From positions 124,001 to 188,000 of the forward strand of contig NZ_VORZ01000003.1 of the NCBI RefSeq assembly GCF_007997305.1: a stretch of 64,000 bases of DNA. The letters are read 5' to 3'. Below, in pieces: positions 25,299 to 33,675 of the stretch. A program made the translations under genes and the position numbers. The notes below the pieces were generated by a model, which worked only from the letters and a program-made list of their open reading frames with translations, searched no databases and was not told the origin of the DNA. The DNA is from Psychrobacter frigidicola. Lineage in GTDB: Bacteria > Pseudomonadota > Gammaproteobacteria > Pseudomonadales > Moraxellaceae. The first letter of the stretch is position 1, and each line of letters begins with the position of its first letter.

Positions 25299-27392
25299 AT
25301 GACTACCATTTTGTTTGAACTGGGGTGTGAAGAACTACCGCCAAAAAGTCTGAAGAATCTACGTGATGCGCTACAAGCTAGCGTTAGAGCTCAGCTAAAC
25401 GAGGCTGATATTAGCTTTGACAGCATGAAAGCCTTTGCGGCACCACGCCGTTTGGCCTTACAGATTCAAGGTATTTCTGATAAGCAACCAGACCGTAGCG
25501 AGCAAAAGCGTGGCCCTGCTATCAAAGCGGCCTTTGATACCGATGGTAATCCGACACGTGCGGCAATGGGCTTTGCTAAAGGTTTGGGTATTGAGGCCAG
25601 TGAGTTGATTACCATCAATACCGATAAAGGTGACTATGTGGGCTTCGAGCAAGTCCTGCATGGCAAAGCGACTGCTGAACTATTACCGCAAATATTCCAA
25701 ACCGCACTTGATAACTTGCCCATTGCCAAGCGTATGCGTTCAGGTACTAGCCGCGATGAGTTTGTGCGTCCGGTACAGTGGGCGGTACTGATGCAAGATG
25801 ACAGTGTGATTAATAGCACTATTCAAGGCCATCAGACTGGACAGCAGACACGCGGCCATCGCTTCCACAGTCCTGATTATCATACGATTAACCATGCCAA
25901 TGACTATGAGTCATTGCTAGATAGCTTAAAAGTAATTGCTGATTTTGATAAGCGTCAAAACCTGATTAGTCATCAAGTTAAAGCACTGGCAGACGAGATT
26001 AATGCCAAGGCGATTGTACCGCAGGATTTATTGGATGAAGTGACCGCTTTGGTCGATTTCCCCATTGCTTTGCGTGCCAGCTTTGAGGCGCGCTTTTTAC
26101 AAGTACCGCAAGAAGCGCTTATTTCAACCATGCAGGCCGATCAAAAGTATTTTTGTCTGACTGATAAAGAAGGCACTTTGCAGCCTTATTTTATCTTTAT
26201 CACTAATATCGAATCAAAAGATGCCAGTCAAATCATCGAAGGCAATGAAAAAGTGGTGCGTCCACGTTTGGCTGATGCTGAGTTCTTTTTCTTGCAAGAC
26301 CAAAAGCAGCCGTTATTTGCATTGACCGAAAGTCTAAAAACGCGCGTATTCCAAGATCAGCTAGGCACTATTTGGGAGAAGTCTGAGCGCATTGCCAAGC
26401 TTGCCGCCTTTATTGCGGCTTTATTGCAGCAGCAAGGCAAGCAAATTGATATTGATGACACAGTACGCGCTGCTATATTGTCAAAAGCTGATTTGGCCAG
26501 CTCGCTAGTGGGTGAATATCCTGATTTGCAAGGCATTGCGGGTACGTATTATGCGCGCCTTAATGGTGAGCCTGAGGCCGTGGCTGCCAGCTTAGAAGAG
26601 CAGTATTTACCGAAGTTTAGCGGCGATGCGCTCCCGCAAACGCCTATCGGAATCTGCTTAGCTTTGGCCGATCGCTTGGATACGCTAGTCGGTATCTTTG
26701 GGATTGGCCAAGCGCCGACAGGTTCAAAAGACCCGTTTAGTTTGCGCCGTTCAGCTATTGGAATTTTGCGTATTTTGATTGAAAAGCAGTTGCCAATTAA
26801 TCTAGTGGCTTTAGTGGAACAAGCCATTAAGAACTACGCTGATACCGATGGCAGTAAAATAGCGAAGATGGGCGATACTTTTACCCAAGTGATGGCCTTC
26901 CTAAACTCTCGCTATCGGGCGATGTATACTGAGCAAGGTGTCAGCGTTGATACTATTCAGGCCGTGCAAGCGATTAATCCGCATATGCCACTTGATTTTG
27001 ATCAGCGTATTCGTGCAGTGCAAGCCTTTAGTGAGTTACCAGAAGCGGAACCACTCGCCGATTCTAATAAGCGTGTAGCTAACATTTTAGCTAAGTCGGA
27101 AGTAGCAGTTGCTGATAAAGTTGATGAGGCTCTACTATCTGAGCCTGCTGAACAAGCTTTGTATAGTGCGGTACATCAAGCACAAACGGCTGTGCAACCA
27201 CTATTAGCGCAAGCTAATTACACGCAAGTATTGCAAACTTTGGCCAGCTTAGATCAGCCGTTAACCCAGTTCTTCGATGGGGTGATGGTTAATAGTGACG
27301 ATGCCGCCCTTAAAAATAACCGCTTAGCGTTATTGAAACAAGTACGGGCATTGTTTCTGACTGTCGCAGATATCAGTGAGCTACAGTTATGA
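25299..27392 (+). CDS. glyS: glycyl-tRNA synthetase beta subunit
   Basis: The 697-residue beta chain begins with the family signature [10 protein letters not shown]. It has an HD-like central part ([12 protein letters not shown], then Asp-Pro-Phe-Ser-Leu-Arg-Arg) and a C-terminal anticodon-binding domain (Phe-Phe-Asp-Gly-Val-Met-Val-Asn). It recognises tRNA-Gly; a tRNA-Gly gene lies 5 kb upstream. GGAGC precedes the ATG. Cotranscribed with glyQ. Confidence 0.97.
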   Translation: MTTILFELGCEELPPKSLKNLRDALQASVRAQLNEADISFDSMKAFAAPRRLALQIQGISDKQPDRSEQKRGPAIKAAFDTDGNPTRAAMGFAKGLGIEASELITINTDKGDYVGFEQVLHGKATAELLPQIFQTALDNLPIAKRMRSGTSRDEFVRPVQWAVLMQDDSVINSTIQGHQTGQQTRGHRFHSPDYHTINHANDYESLLDSLKVIADFDKRQNLISHQVKALADEINAKAIVPQDLLDEVTALVDFPIALRASFEARFLQVPQEALISTMQADQKYFCLTDKEGTLQPYFIFITNIESKDASQIIEGNEKVVRPRLADAEFFFLQDQKQPLFALTESLKTRVFQDQLGTIWEKSERIAKLAAFIAALLQQQGKQIDIDDTVRAAILSKADLASSLVGEYPDLQGIAGTYYARLNGEPEAVAASLEEQYLPKFSGDALPQTPIGICLALADRLDTLVGIFGIGQAPTGSKDPFSLRRSAIGILRILIEKQLPINLVALVEQAIKNYADTDGSKIAKMGDTFTQVMAFLNSRYRAMYTEQGVSVDTIQAVQAINPHMPLDFDQRIRAVQAFSELPEAEPLADSNKRVANILAKSEVAVADKVDEALLSEPAEQALYSAVHQAQTAVQPLLAQANYTQVLQTLASLDQPLTQFFDGVMVNSDDAALKNNRLALLKQVRALFLTVADISELQL

Positions 27393-27442
27393 GTTGGTAA
27401 TCATAGAATTGTCGTTATAGGGTATTCATTCTTATTTTATCT

Positions 27443-27482
27443 GCATAAAAAACTGGCTACATGAAAGCCAGTTTTTTTATGC
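27443..27482. terminator. glyQS terminator
   Basis: The stem AACTGGCT/AGCCAGTT is extended on both sides by A and T runs and flanked by GCAT/ATGC. It works in both directions. Confidence 0.92.
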
Positions 27483-27586
27483 AAATGCGCTTATTAAATA
27501 ATAACAGCTGTTAAGCTTGCTAGTAATTAAACTGCGCAATGATTGTGCTATAGGCGCAATTTACAGTAAACTTTATCCTATATTCT

Positions 27587-27684
27587 CAGCTTATTAACTC
27601 TAGTTTATTAAACATAGCTCGTTAATATAAGTTCATTAACCTAAGTTTATTAATTTTAGTTTATTAATTTTAGTTCATTAACCA
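27587..27684 (+). repeat. seven tandem 14-bp degenerate repeats
   Basis: Seven contiguous 14-base units start at 27587, 27601, 27615, 27629, 27643, 27657 and 27671. The approximate consensus is TAGTTTATTAATTT, with GTT-ATTAA most constant. The array ends 20 bp before the start of the small CxxC membrane protein gene and lies just where its promoter should be. Units 5 and 6 are nearly identical; the others differ at 2-6 positions. Confidence 0.85.
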
Positions 27685-27704
27685 CTATTCCAAGGAGCAC
27701 TGCC

Positions 27705-28034
27705 GTGTTTGCCATTATTATAATTATCATTATAGTTTGGATTTCAATGTGGATTTTTTATAAGGTCATGTATCCGCGCCCGCCAAAGAGCATGATGCCG
27801 CAAGAAGGCGATATCACTGAGCCGCGCAATTGTAACTTTTGTGGGCATAGCTTAGCTGAGTATCGCGGTGTCCTTGAGACTCCTCCTGTTAATCTTGATA
27901 CTAGCAATATAGTCGATGATATTGACGCTACTACCAAAGCTAGCGTCATAAAAGCCAATAACGAGCTTTTCTTTTGCAATTATGAACACCAAGCCGACTT
28001 CCATGCTGGTAAAACTTATTCCTCGCGAAACTAA
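27705..28034 (+). CDS. small membrane-anchored CxxC protein, unknown function
   Basis: The 109-residue protein starts at GTG with AAGGAG seven bases ahead. Residues 2-20 form a very hydrophobic Ile-rich helix. A soluble part follows, with Asn-Cys-Asn-Phe-Cys-Gly-His-Ser and later Phe-Phe-Cys-Asn-Tyr-Glu-His-Gln-Ala-Asp-Phe-His. The Cys-x2-Cys-x-His and Cys-x3-His sets could form a zinc site; the pattern Leu-Phe-Phe-Cys-Asn-x-Glu-His resembles treble-clef zinc fingers of the MYM/TRASH sort. No family was recognised. It is convergent with zapA (24-bp gap). Confidence 0.65.
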   Translation: MFAIIIIIIIVWISMWIFYKVMYPRPPKSMMPQEGDITEPRNCNFCGHSLAEYRGVLETPPVNLDTSNIVDDIDATTKASVIKANNELFFCNYEHQADFHAGKTYSSRN

Positions 28035-28058
28035 GTCTTTATTCAGTAGCTAAACAAC

Positions 28059-28517
28059 TTATAAAATAGACTGAGCATCGAGCATGATTTTACTCAATAG
28101 CGCTACTGACTTTTCGGTCTCATACCGCTGGTCTTCATCGATTTTACTCTGCGAATGAATTTTTTCGTATAAGTTTAAGCAGCACAGTACTAAGAGGTTT
28201 TCTTGCGGTAAGTTTGGTGCGTCTTTTTTAATATCTAAGACGAAATTGTTAATGTAATACACCGCTGAGCGCAACTCTTCCTCCTCATTAACAGGGCAGT
28301 ATATTTGATACGTAACCCCAGCAATAACGATATCAACTTTCTTCATTTGCGGCTTTTCGGCTTCAGTTGTTTCGGGGCTAACATCTGATATTTTTGGTTC
28401 GGCGACTAAGTCAGGAGTTGCCGTTTGTATTTGTCCAGTTTGGACATTGGTATTGTGTTCAGATGTTTTATTATCTTCAGTCTGAGCGTTCTTTGTGTCA
28501 GTGCGGTCATTGGTCAT
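28059..28517 (-). CDS. zapA: ZapA, cell division Z-ring regulator, N-terminally extended
   Basis: Residues 57-152 form a ZapA domain: Val-Asp-Ile-Val-Ile-Ala-Gly-Val-Thr-Tyr-Gln-Ile-Tyr-Cys-Pro, Glu-Glu-Glu-Leu-Arg-Ser-Ala, and a C-terminal coiled coil. ZapA crosslinks FtsZ protofilaments. The first 55 residues are a Thr/Glu/Gln-rich, probably disordered extension absent from the ~105-residue enteric ZapA. A later start would need a non-ATG codon. The neighbour upstream is a coiled-coil protein and the gene beyond it is ygfB-like, the same order as in Pseudomonas. ftsZ lies 33 kb away. Confidence 0.88.
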   Translation of the reverse strand: MTNDRTDTKNAQTEDNKTSEHNTNVQTGQIQTATPDLVAEPKISDVSPETTEAEKPQMKKVDIVIAGVTYQIYCPVNEEEELRSAVYYINNFVLDIKKDAPNLPQENLLVLCCLNLYEKIHSQSKIDEDQRYETEKSVALLSKIMLDAQSIL

Positions 28518-28650
28518 AAGAAATCCTACAAAGTATTAGAATATGTATAAAATAATAGGCCTATGAAATACAGTGAATGTAATCGTTAGTATTTAAAAGC
28601 TATTTTTCATTAATAGAGTTTTTTAAGTAACAGATGTTAGGCAAAAAATA

Positions 28651-29070
28651 TTAGCCGTTCACTTGATCAATACGCGTTAGACGATTTAAAACGACTTGAG
28701 TACGTTCGGATGCCAGCCGATTTTTTTCTTGTAACTCACTGTTTTGCTTTTTGAGCTCGTTATTCTGCTGCTGTAGCGACTTACTTTGCTGCTGCAAATC
28801 GTTCAATTGTTTTTGCAGTTTGTCTTGATCTTCACCTATCATATGATGGGCTTCTGCAAGGCTTTGATAACGCTTGTCAAGCTCACTAAATTGCTTTTTG
28901 ACGGTATCGCGTTCGGCATAGCTACTATCGAGCTTGGATTTGAGCGCTGCTAACTCTTTGGGGTCAGTATTCGGTTGCTGTTTGTGACTATTGAGTTCAG
29001 CACTGACCAGCTGATATTTTTTTTTGATGTCGAGTATCGTTTTTTCTAGGTTTTCGAGTTGATCATACAT
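28651..29070 (-). CDS. coiled-coil protein next to zapA (TIGR02449/ZapB-like)
   Basis: A 139-residue, almost wholly helical protein with heptad repeats and a Gln/Asn/Lys-rich stretch (Leu-Gln-Gln-Gln-Ser-Lys-Ser-Leu-Gln-Gln-Gln-Asn). The C-terminal Glu-Lys-Asn-Arg-Leu-Ala-Ser-Glu-Arg-Thr-Gln-Val-Val-Leu-Asn-Arg-Leu resembles the short TIGR02449 proteins found beside zapA in pseudomonads. It is about twice as long as those. A division role is inferred from position. ZapB is the alternative label, but the sequence is too low in complexity to decide. Confidence 0.65.
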   Translation of the reverse strand: MYDQLENLEKTILDIKKKYQLVSAELNSHKQQPNTDPKELAALKSKLDSSYAERDTVKKQFSELDKRYQSLAEAHHMIGEDQDKLQKQLNDLQQQSKSLQQQNNELKKQNSELQEKNRLASERTQVVLNRLTRIDQVNG

Positions 29071-29199
29071 AGTCAGTGTTTACCCTTAAGTAAGTGCGTG
29101 AATGAATTTTGGCAGATACGTTTAATAATGCCATAGGTGACCGCATTATATCTATATCAACAAAGTAATTGCAGTTATTGCGCTTTGTTTTTCACTTTT

Positions 29200-29240
29200 A
29201 TGAGTCGCCGCCCTAATAATATTGTAAGGCTGCGACTCAT
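29200..29240 (+). repeat. palindromic element upstream of ygfB-like gene
   Basis: ATGAGTCGC-c-GCC (29200-29212) pairs with GGC-t-GCGACTCAT (29228-29240) around a 15-base loop. No T run follows. The arm shares GAGTCGCCG with the inverted repeat at 30033-30126 on the other side of the gene. Confidence 0.7.
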
Positions 29241-29299
29241 GCTAATGAATAAGCGCCTATTAATACAATATACGCTAATTAACTATTAGGATGAGCTTT

Positions 29300-29953
29300 A
29301 TGAATGACAATATTTCTGGCTGGAACACTTGGTGTAAAGCGTTTGATGAATGGACTGATGTGTCTGTCAGTGAGATACACGGGTTTATGACTGGCCTGAT
29401 GACAGCTTGCGAGGCACCTGATGAGCAAGGTTGGGCTACAGTACTTAATGAGCTGAGCTTTTCGCCACTACCGGATGAGGCGCTAACTTTGCTTACTGAA
29501 GAGGCTGAAGACACGGTCTTTCAGCTCAAAGATAAAGACGACGCCTATTCTTATACCCCGTTAGTTCCGGATGATGAACATGACTTATACGAGCGAGTAA
29601 TGGCATTGAAGCAGTGGTCTAATGGTTTTATGACTGGCTTTGGTATTACTGATTGTCGTTTGACGGCTGAAGAAAACGAGATGCTCACAGATTTGGCAAA
29701 AATCGGTGGTATTCGTTTAGAAGACGATGAAGAATACGAGGGCGGCGAAGAGTCTTATCTTTATATTTACGAGTTTGCACGTATGGTGCCGGTTAGTTTT
29801 GCTACGCGTCAGCGTAAAACGGTGAAAGACTTGGCATTGATTGCAGGACTCTCGATGGATGCTAAAACTACTAAAGAGCTGCAAGCAGAAGGTAAATTAC
29901 CAAAACCTATACCGCCAGTGGTTAATGTGATGAACCAAAACAATCCTTCTTAA
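29300..29953 (+). CDS. UPF0149/YgfB-family protein
   Basis: The product is 217 residues. The YgfB-type pattern is clear: Ser-Glu-Ile-His-Gly-Phe-Met-Thr-Gly-Leu-Met-Thr-Ala near the N-terminus, Trp-Ser-Asn-Gly-Phe-Met-Thr-Gly-Phe-Gly in the middle, and Glu-Glu-Ser-Tyr-Leu-Tyr-Ile-Tyr-Glu-Phe-Ala-Arg-Met. In Pseudomonas, YgfB modulates AlpA-dependent ampDh3 expression and beta-lactam tolerance, but whether that holds here is unknown. The ATG at 29300 has AGG eight bases ahead; the one at 29291 abuts it. It is divergent from the zapA pair. Confidence 0.85.
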   Translation: MNDNISGWNTWCKAFDEWTDVSVSEIHGFMTGLMTACEAPDEQGWATVLNELSFSPLPDEALTLLTEEAEDTVFQLKDKDDAYSYTPLVPDDEHDLYERVMALKQWSNGFMTGFGITDCRLTAEENEMLTDLAKIGGIRLEDDEEYEGGEESYLYIYEFARMVPVSFATRQRKTVKDLALIAGLSMDAKTTKELQAEGKLPKPIPPVVNVMNQNNPS

Positions 29954-30032
29954 TTAGTGTCACTTTTTTTAAAAAACAACTGATCATAAATATAATCTTA
30001 AAAGCTTGGCTATATTTAGTAAGTTTCATTAG

Positions 30033-30126
30033 TAATACGGCGACTGGTTTATTTATGAATATCACTAATTAATTTATATGCTAGTGATTGGCTTATCCAC
30101 TAATAGCATAGCGAGTCGCCGTATTA
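30033..30126. repeat. 94-bp inverted-repeat element downstream of ygfB-like gene
   Basis: Perfect 13-bp terminal arms TAATACGGCGACT (30033-30045) and AGTCGCCGTATTA (30114-30126) enclose a 68-bp AT-rich centre. Inside it are nested pairs such as ATCACTA/TAGTGAT. No T run flanks it, so it is not a simple terminator. A MITE- or REP-like repeat is possible. Confidence 0.7.
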
Positions 30127-30234
30127 ATGTCTACAGTAGTGAGTGCTATACATAAATGTTATAAATGAAAAAACACCGTTGATAATATAACTAGCCTCAA
30201 AGCTATAAAAATAAAATAATAGGGAAAATAAATT

Positions 30235-30717
30235 ATGATAAATAACAATGATAAACAATATTTGCGCCGCTGTATTGAGCTGGCAACTGAAGCTTTAGAG
30301 GCAGGTGACGAGCCTTTTGGTAGCGTACTGGTTGATAGTAAAGGTACTGTGCTGAACGAAGACCGTAACCGCGCCAATACGGTTGATGCCACTTATCATC
30401 CTGAGATTGCAGTCGCGCGCTGGGCAGCAAAAAACATGACTGCTGAAGAGCGCGCCAAAGCCGTGGTTTATACTTCAGGAGAGCATTGCGCGATGTGTTC
30501 AGCGGCTCATGCTTGGGCAGGCTTAGGACGCATTGTTTATATCAGCTCATCCAAGCAATTGGGTGAGTGGATGGCTGAGATGGGCGTAGAATCTACCTCA
30601 CCGATTAAGGCGCTAGCCATTCAAGAAGTGGCTCCTAATGTACCCGTTGAAGGCCCCATTACTGGCTTTGATGAGGAAGTAAAAGAGTTGCAACGCCGTG
30701 CCCAGCAACAAGCCTAA
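30235..30717 (+). CDS. nucleoside/base deaminase (CMP/dCMP deaminase family)
   Basis: The 160-residue protein has a zinc deaminase fold: Leu-Glu-Ala-Gly-Asp-Glu-Pro-Phe-Gly-Ser-Val-Leu-Val-Asp, the His-Pro-Glu motif in Tyr-His-Pro-Glu-Ile-Ala-Val-Ala-Arg, and Glu-His-Cys-Ala-Met-Cys. Most relatives have His-Ala-Glu and Pro-Cys-x-x-Cys, so both motifs are variants but keep zinc ligands and the catalytic Glu. Substrate could be guanine, cytosine or a nucleoside; it cannot be told from sequence. It is not TadA, which has other landmarks. It stands before argE without an obvious functional link. Confidence 0.8.
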   Translation: MINNNDKQYLRRCIELATEALEAGDEPFGSVLVDSKGTVLNEDRNRANTVDATYHPEIAVARWAAKNMTAEERAKAVVYTSGEHCAMCSAAHAWAGLGRIVYISSSKQLGEWMAEMGVESTSPIKALAIQEVAPNVPVEGPITGFDEEVKELQRRAQQQA

Positions 30718-30779
30718 AGATTATAGCTAATGTCGTTACAGTGACTTTTAATATCGTTTTTATACGATAAGGATATCCA

Positions 30780-32045
30780 ATGCCTCCATATAATAGCAAG
30801 CATAGTTATAATAACTATATGCTTAACGATAGCAGCCATAACGATAATGAGCCTAGTATTGTTACTTCTTATCCTGAGCAAAGTATTGATTGGCTAACGC
30901 GGTTGATTGCTTTTGATACGGTCAGTCGTCATTCCAACTTAGCGCTGATTAAAGATGTGAAGACTTATTGTGAGCAGCTGGGCTTGCTGGTAGATTTGAC
31001 CTTTAATGAGGCGCAAGACAAAGCCAATTTATTTGTCACTGTACCAGCGGGCAAAGCGGGCGGTATAGTTAATAATGGTTTAGTGCTGTCAGGTCATACC
31101 GATGTGGTGCCTGTTGATGGGCAAGATTGGACGTCTGAGCCGTTTACCGCCACTATTCGGGGCTCGCGTCTGTATGGGCGCGGAGCTTGCGATATGAAAG
31201 GCTTTATTGCCTGCGCATTAACGCTATTACCTCGTGCCGCTGAGTTGTCTAAAAGTGGCCAATTAAAGCGTCCATTACATTTAGCATTATCGTTTGATGA
31301 AGAAGTCGGCTGCTTAGGAGCACCATTAATCTTGGCAGATTTAAAGGCGCGAGGTATCACCCCTGATTATTGTATCGTTGGTGAGCCTACTAATATGACC
31401 ATGGTTGTCGCGCATAAAGGCATTGCGGTTTATCGCTGCCGCGTCCATGGCAAATCTGCGCATTCGTCACTGACCACGCAAGGCGTCAATGCCATCAGCT
31501 ATGCCAGCCGGATGGTAGATTTTGTTGATGATTTGGCTCAAGAATTAAGTGTCCGTCACGATGGTGATGCGCTGTTTGATGTGCCTTATTCAACGCTATC
31601 CATAGGAACCATTCAAGGCGGTACGGCGACTAATATCGTTCCTAATCTGTGTGAGTTTACTTTTGATTATCGTAATCTTCCGCATATGACTCAAGAGGAT
31701 ATTCTCGCGCCTATTCAAGCAAAAGTAGCTGAGCTTAGCGCCCAGATGCAAGCGCGTGCGCCAGAGACTGGTATTGAGTTACTGCAAGAAGTTGGTGTGC
31801 CAGCAATGACCGATAGTGATAGCGCCGAGCTCCAACAACTGATAGCCGCGCTCACCAGTGATAATAAACGCCATAAAGTTGCCTACGCTACTGAAGGCGG
31901 GCAGTTTACCAATGCTGGTATCCCTACCATAATTTGCGGTCCCGGTAGTATTGAGCAAGCGCACAAAGCCGATGAGTATGTGGAGCTGAATGAGCTTGAA
32001 CGTTGCGATAGTTTTTTACAGCGTCTGCTAGACAGTTGCTGTTAG
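30780..32045 (+). CDS. argE: acetylornithine deacetylase (M20 family)
   Basis: A 421-residue M20 zinc hydrolase with the ArgE pattern: Leu-Ile-Ala-Phe-Asp-Thr-Val-Ser, Ser-Gly-His-Thr-Asp-Val-Val-Pro-Val-Asp-Gly (metal His and catalytic Asp), Gly-Arg-Gly-Ala-Cys-Asp-Met-Lys-Gly (bridging Asp), Phe-Asp-Glu-Glu-Val-Gly-Cys (catalytic Glu) and Val-Gly-Glu-Pro-Thr. It removes the acetyl group from N-acetylornithine in arginine synthesis. About 30 polar residues precede the domain. AAGGA lies ahead of the ATG. Confidence 0.9.
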   Translation: MPPYNSKHSYNNYMLNDSSHNDNEPSIVTSYPEQSIDWLTRLIAFDTVSRHSNLALIKDVKTYCEQLGLLVDLTFNEAQDKANLFVTVPAGKAGGIVNNGLVLSGHTDVVPVDGQDWTSEPFTATIRGSRLYGRGACDMKGFIACALTLLPRAAELSKSGQLKRPLHLALSFDEEVGCLGAPLILADLKARGITPDYCIVGEPTNMTMVVAHKGIAVYRCRVHGKSAHSSLTTQGVNAISYASRMVDFVDDLAQELSVRHDGDALFDVPYSTLSIGTIQGGTATNIVPNLCEFTFDYRNLPHMTQEDILAPIQAKVAELSAQMQARAPETGIELLQEVGVPAMTDSDSAELQQLIAALTSDNKRHKVAYATEGGQFTNAGIPTIICGPGSIEQAHKADEYVELNELERCDSFLQRLLDSCC

Positions 32046-32139
32046 GCGGCTGTTGTTAAAGCGCTGCTATTGTAGAGTACCGATTAATGCTGTGAGCTTG
32101 GCAATCGTAAAATATTTTTAATCTTAATTAGTATAAAAT

Positions 32140-32170
32140 ACACCGTCTTTATGGCGGTGTTCTTTATTTA
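32140..32170 (+). terminator. weak terminator after argE
   Basis: ACACCG (32140-32145) pairs with CGGTGT (32155-32160), followed by TTCTTTATTT. The stem is short. Confidence 0.5.
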
Positions 32171-32239
32171 AAGAAAAGAGTTTTAGAATCGCAATATTTT
32201 AACTTAAACATTTTTAAACGATAATTTAGGGGTTGGTTG

Positions 32240-32974
32240 ATGTCTTGGCATCTGTTTGCGGTATTTTTTGCAAGTACGTTTTTTATATCGGCCACCCCAG
32301 GCCCCAACATGCTGCTGGCATTTCAGTATGGTCTTAATTATGGCGTAAAGCGCACGCTATGGACGCTGGCAGGTCTCAGCGTCGGGTTATTTATTTTGCT
32401 GCTATCAACATTGCTGGGACTAGACGTTATTAGTCGCCAGTCCCCGTGGTTGTTAACTTTAATTAAGGCAGTTGGCGGCTTATATTTACTTTATTTAGGG
32501 GTCAGCTCATGGCGTAATGCGGGTGATAGCGGCAGCTTGATGACCGATGCCCAAGCGATGAGCGCAGAAATTGACTCCAGCTATCCGGATATGAAAGCTA
32601 TTAATAACACACCAGCACCGCGCTCGTTATCTAGTGCCGCAGTTAAGGCCGTCCCTAATGATTTTATCCTATTTCGTACAGGTGTTTGGGTCGCTTTATC
32701 AAATCCAAAAGCGATTTTATTTTTTGCCGCTTTCTTCCCAAAATTTATTAATTTTAATCTACCGTTATGGCCGCAATATATCGCTTTAACTTTAGGACTG
32801 TATTTAAGTGAAACCATTTGGCAGCTCATTTATACTCTTGGTGGCAAAAAACTATCGGGCTGGCTAGATGTTGGTGAGCGCTTAGCTTGGCTTAATCGTG
32901 GTTGTGGGGTTATTTTTATACTTATTGCAGCAGCGTTACTAATTGAAGTTTCTAGTAGTGTTATGAGTTTATAA
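32240..32974 (+). CDS. LysE/RhtB-family amino-acid exporter
   Basis: A 244-residue inner-membrane protein with six predicted helices and the family start Phe-Ile-Ser-Ala-Thr-Pro-Gly-Pro-Asn-Met-Leu-Leu, then Gly-Gly-Leu-Tyr-Leu-Leu-Tyr-Leu-Gly and Trp-Val-Ala-Leu-Ser-Asn-Pro-Lys-Ala-Ile-Leu-Phe-Phe. A hydrophilic insert of about 45 residues between helices 3 and 4 makes it longer than the usual ~205. The ATG at 32240 has AGGGG eight bases ahead; the TTG one codon upstream is less likely. Substrate unknown. Confidence 0.88.
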   Translation: MSWHLFAVFFASTFFISATPGPNMLLAFQYGLNYGVKRTLWTLAGLSVGLFILLLSTLLGLDVISRQSPWLLTLIKAVGGLYLLYLGVSSWRNAGDSGSLMTDAQAMSAEIDSSYPDMKAINNTPAPRSLSSAAVKAVPNDFILFRTGVWVALSNPKAILFFAAFFPKFINFNLPLWPQYIALTLGLYLSETIWQLIYTLGGKKLSGWLDVGERLAWLNRGCGVIFILIAAALLIEVSSSVMSL

Positions 32975-33075
32975 GAATAGTTTAAAAATAATTAATTTAA
33001 TATTAAAAAATAAATTACGATAGAGTGTTAATAAGAAATATTTATCTAAAAATAATATTGATTAAATAAAAAATA

Positions 33076-33106
33076 TTGACATTGTGTTTTAAACCGTTAT
33101 TATAAT
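33076..33106 (+). promoter_or_regulatory. strong promoter in the LysE-rtcB spacer
   Basis: A perfect TTGACA (33076-33081) is followed by TATTAT (33098-33103, 16-bp spacing) overlapping TATAAT (33101-33106, 19-bp spacing). A transcript starting near 33110 would run through the interrupted frame at 33213 and reach rtcB at 33676 unless terminated. Confidence 0.6.
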
Positions 33107-33212
33107 CACATATTATCAATTAACGTTAAATGGTTTTAGTCATTTAGCATATCCTATTAAATCTGCTATCGTCAATCATTGGTGATGAGCCACAACCTAT
33201 GGAGAAATTATT

Positions 33213-33299
33213 ATGTCACACCCAAATACTAAGACGTTGTTAAAGATTGAGACCGTGAATACGATGACAGCAGTAATGACCTCGAACAGGTTGGGCTAA
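33213..33299 (+). CDS. 28-codon Thr-rich small frame (leader peptide or 5' part of a broken gene)
   Basis: ATG with GGAG nine bases ahead, then 28 codons with six Thr, four Met and three Asn (MSHPNTKTLLKI...), ending TAA. It is about 100 bases after the predicted transcription start. The same reading frame reopens at once after the TAA and continues to 33485, so this may be either a genuine short peptide or the first third of a 90-codon gene cut by one stop codon. No homologue was recognised. Confidence 0.35.
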   Translation: MSHPNTKTLLKIETVNTMTAVMTSNRLG

Positions 33300-33314
33300 G
33301 CACTTATAGCAGCT

Positions 33315-33485
33315 ATGAGTCAATACTTCAGTACTAACCTCTATACCTATCCGCTTTACTATACCCTATTAAGTCAACTGCACTACATTATATCTCCGGT
33401 AGTACTAGAAACTACTGCGTGGATATTATTTATCTATCGCATCATGCTCATAATCTCTCAACTCCTTATAACGTCCAAAAAATAG
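33315..33485 (+). CDS. 56-codon hydrophobic small frame, same frame as the preceding one
   Basis: This frame encodes 56 residues from the ATG at 33315 to TAG, with a Tyr/Leu-rich N-terminus (about one aromatic in four residues) and a hydrophobic stretch Trp-Ile-Leu-Phe-Ile-Tyr-Arg-Ile-Met-Leu-Ile-Ile that could span the membrane, ending Lys-Lys. It has no clear ribosome site of its own. It could be the continuation of the upstream frame across a single TAA. Coding status is doubtful. The rest of the 700-bp spacer (33486-33675) is extremely AT-rich and empty. Confidence 0.25.
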   Translation: MSQYFSTNLYTYPLYYTLLSQLHYIISPVVLETTAWILFIYRIMLIISQLLITSKK

Positions 33486-33675
33486 TGATACATTATTATT
33501 GATTTCTTTGAATAGATTTTAATAATGATAACGGTATTCTATTGCCTTTTTTTATTAATATTAATTTTTAATCTTATTAAATTAGTATAGATAAATATTG
33601 TCTAAAATTGGTAATTATAAATTAAATATATAGTCATAAAATATATATAAAGAATTAAAATTGGAAAAATAATTA

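Noticed and set aside
27587..27684. CRISPR array
   Set aside because: Units are 14 bp, contiguous and degenerate, with no spacers and no cas genes.
28518..28650. 6S RNA (often beside zapA)
   Set aside because: The gaps around zapA are too short and show no long imperfect hairpin.
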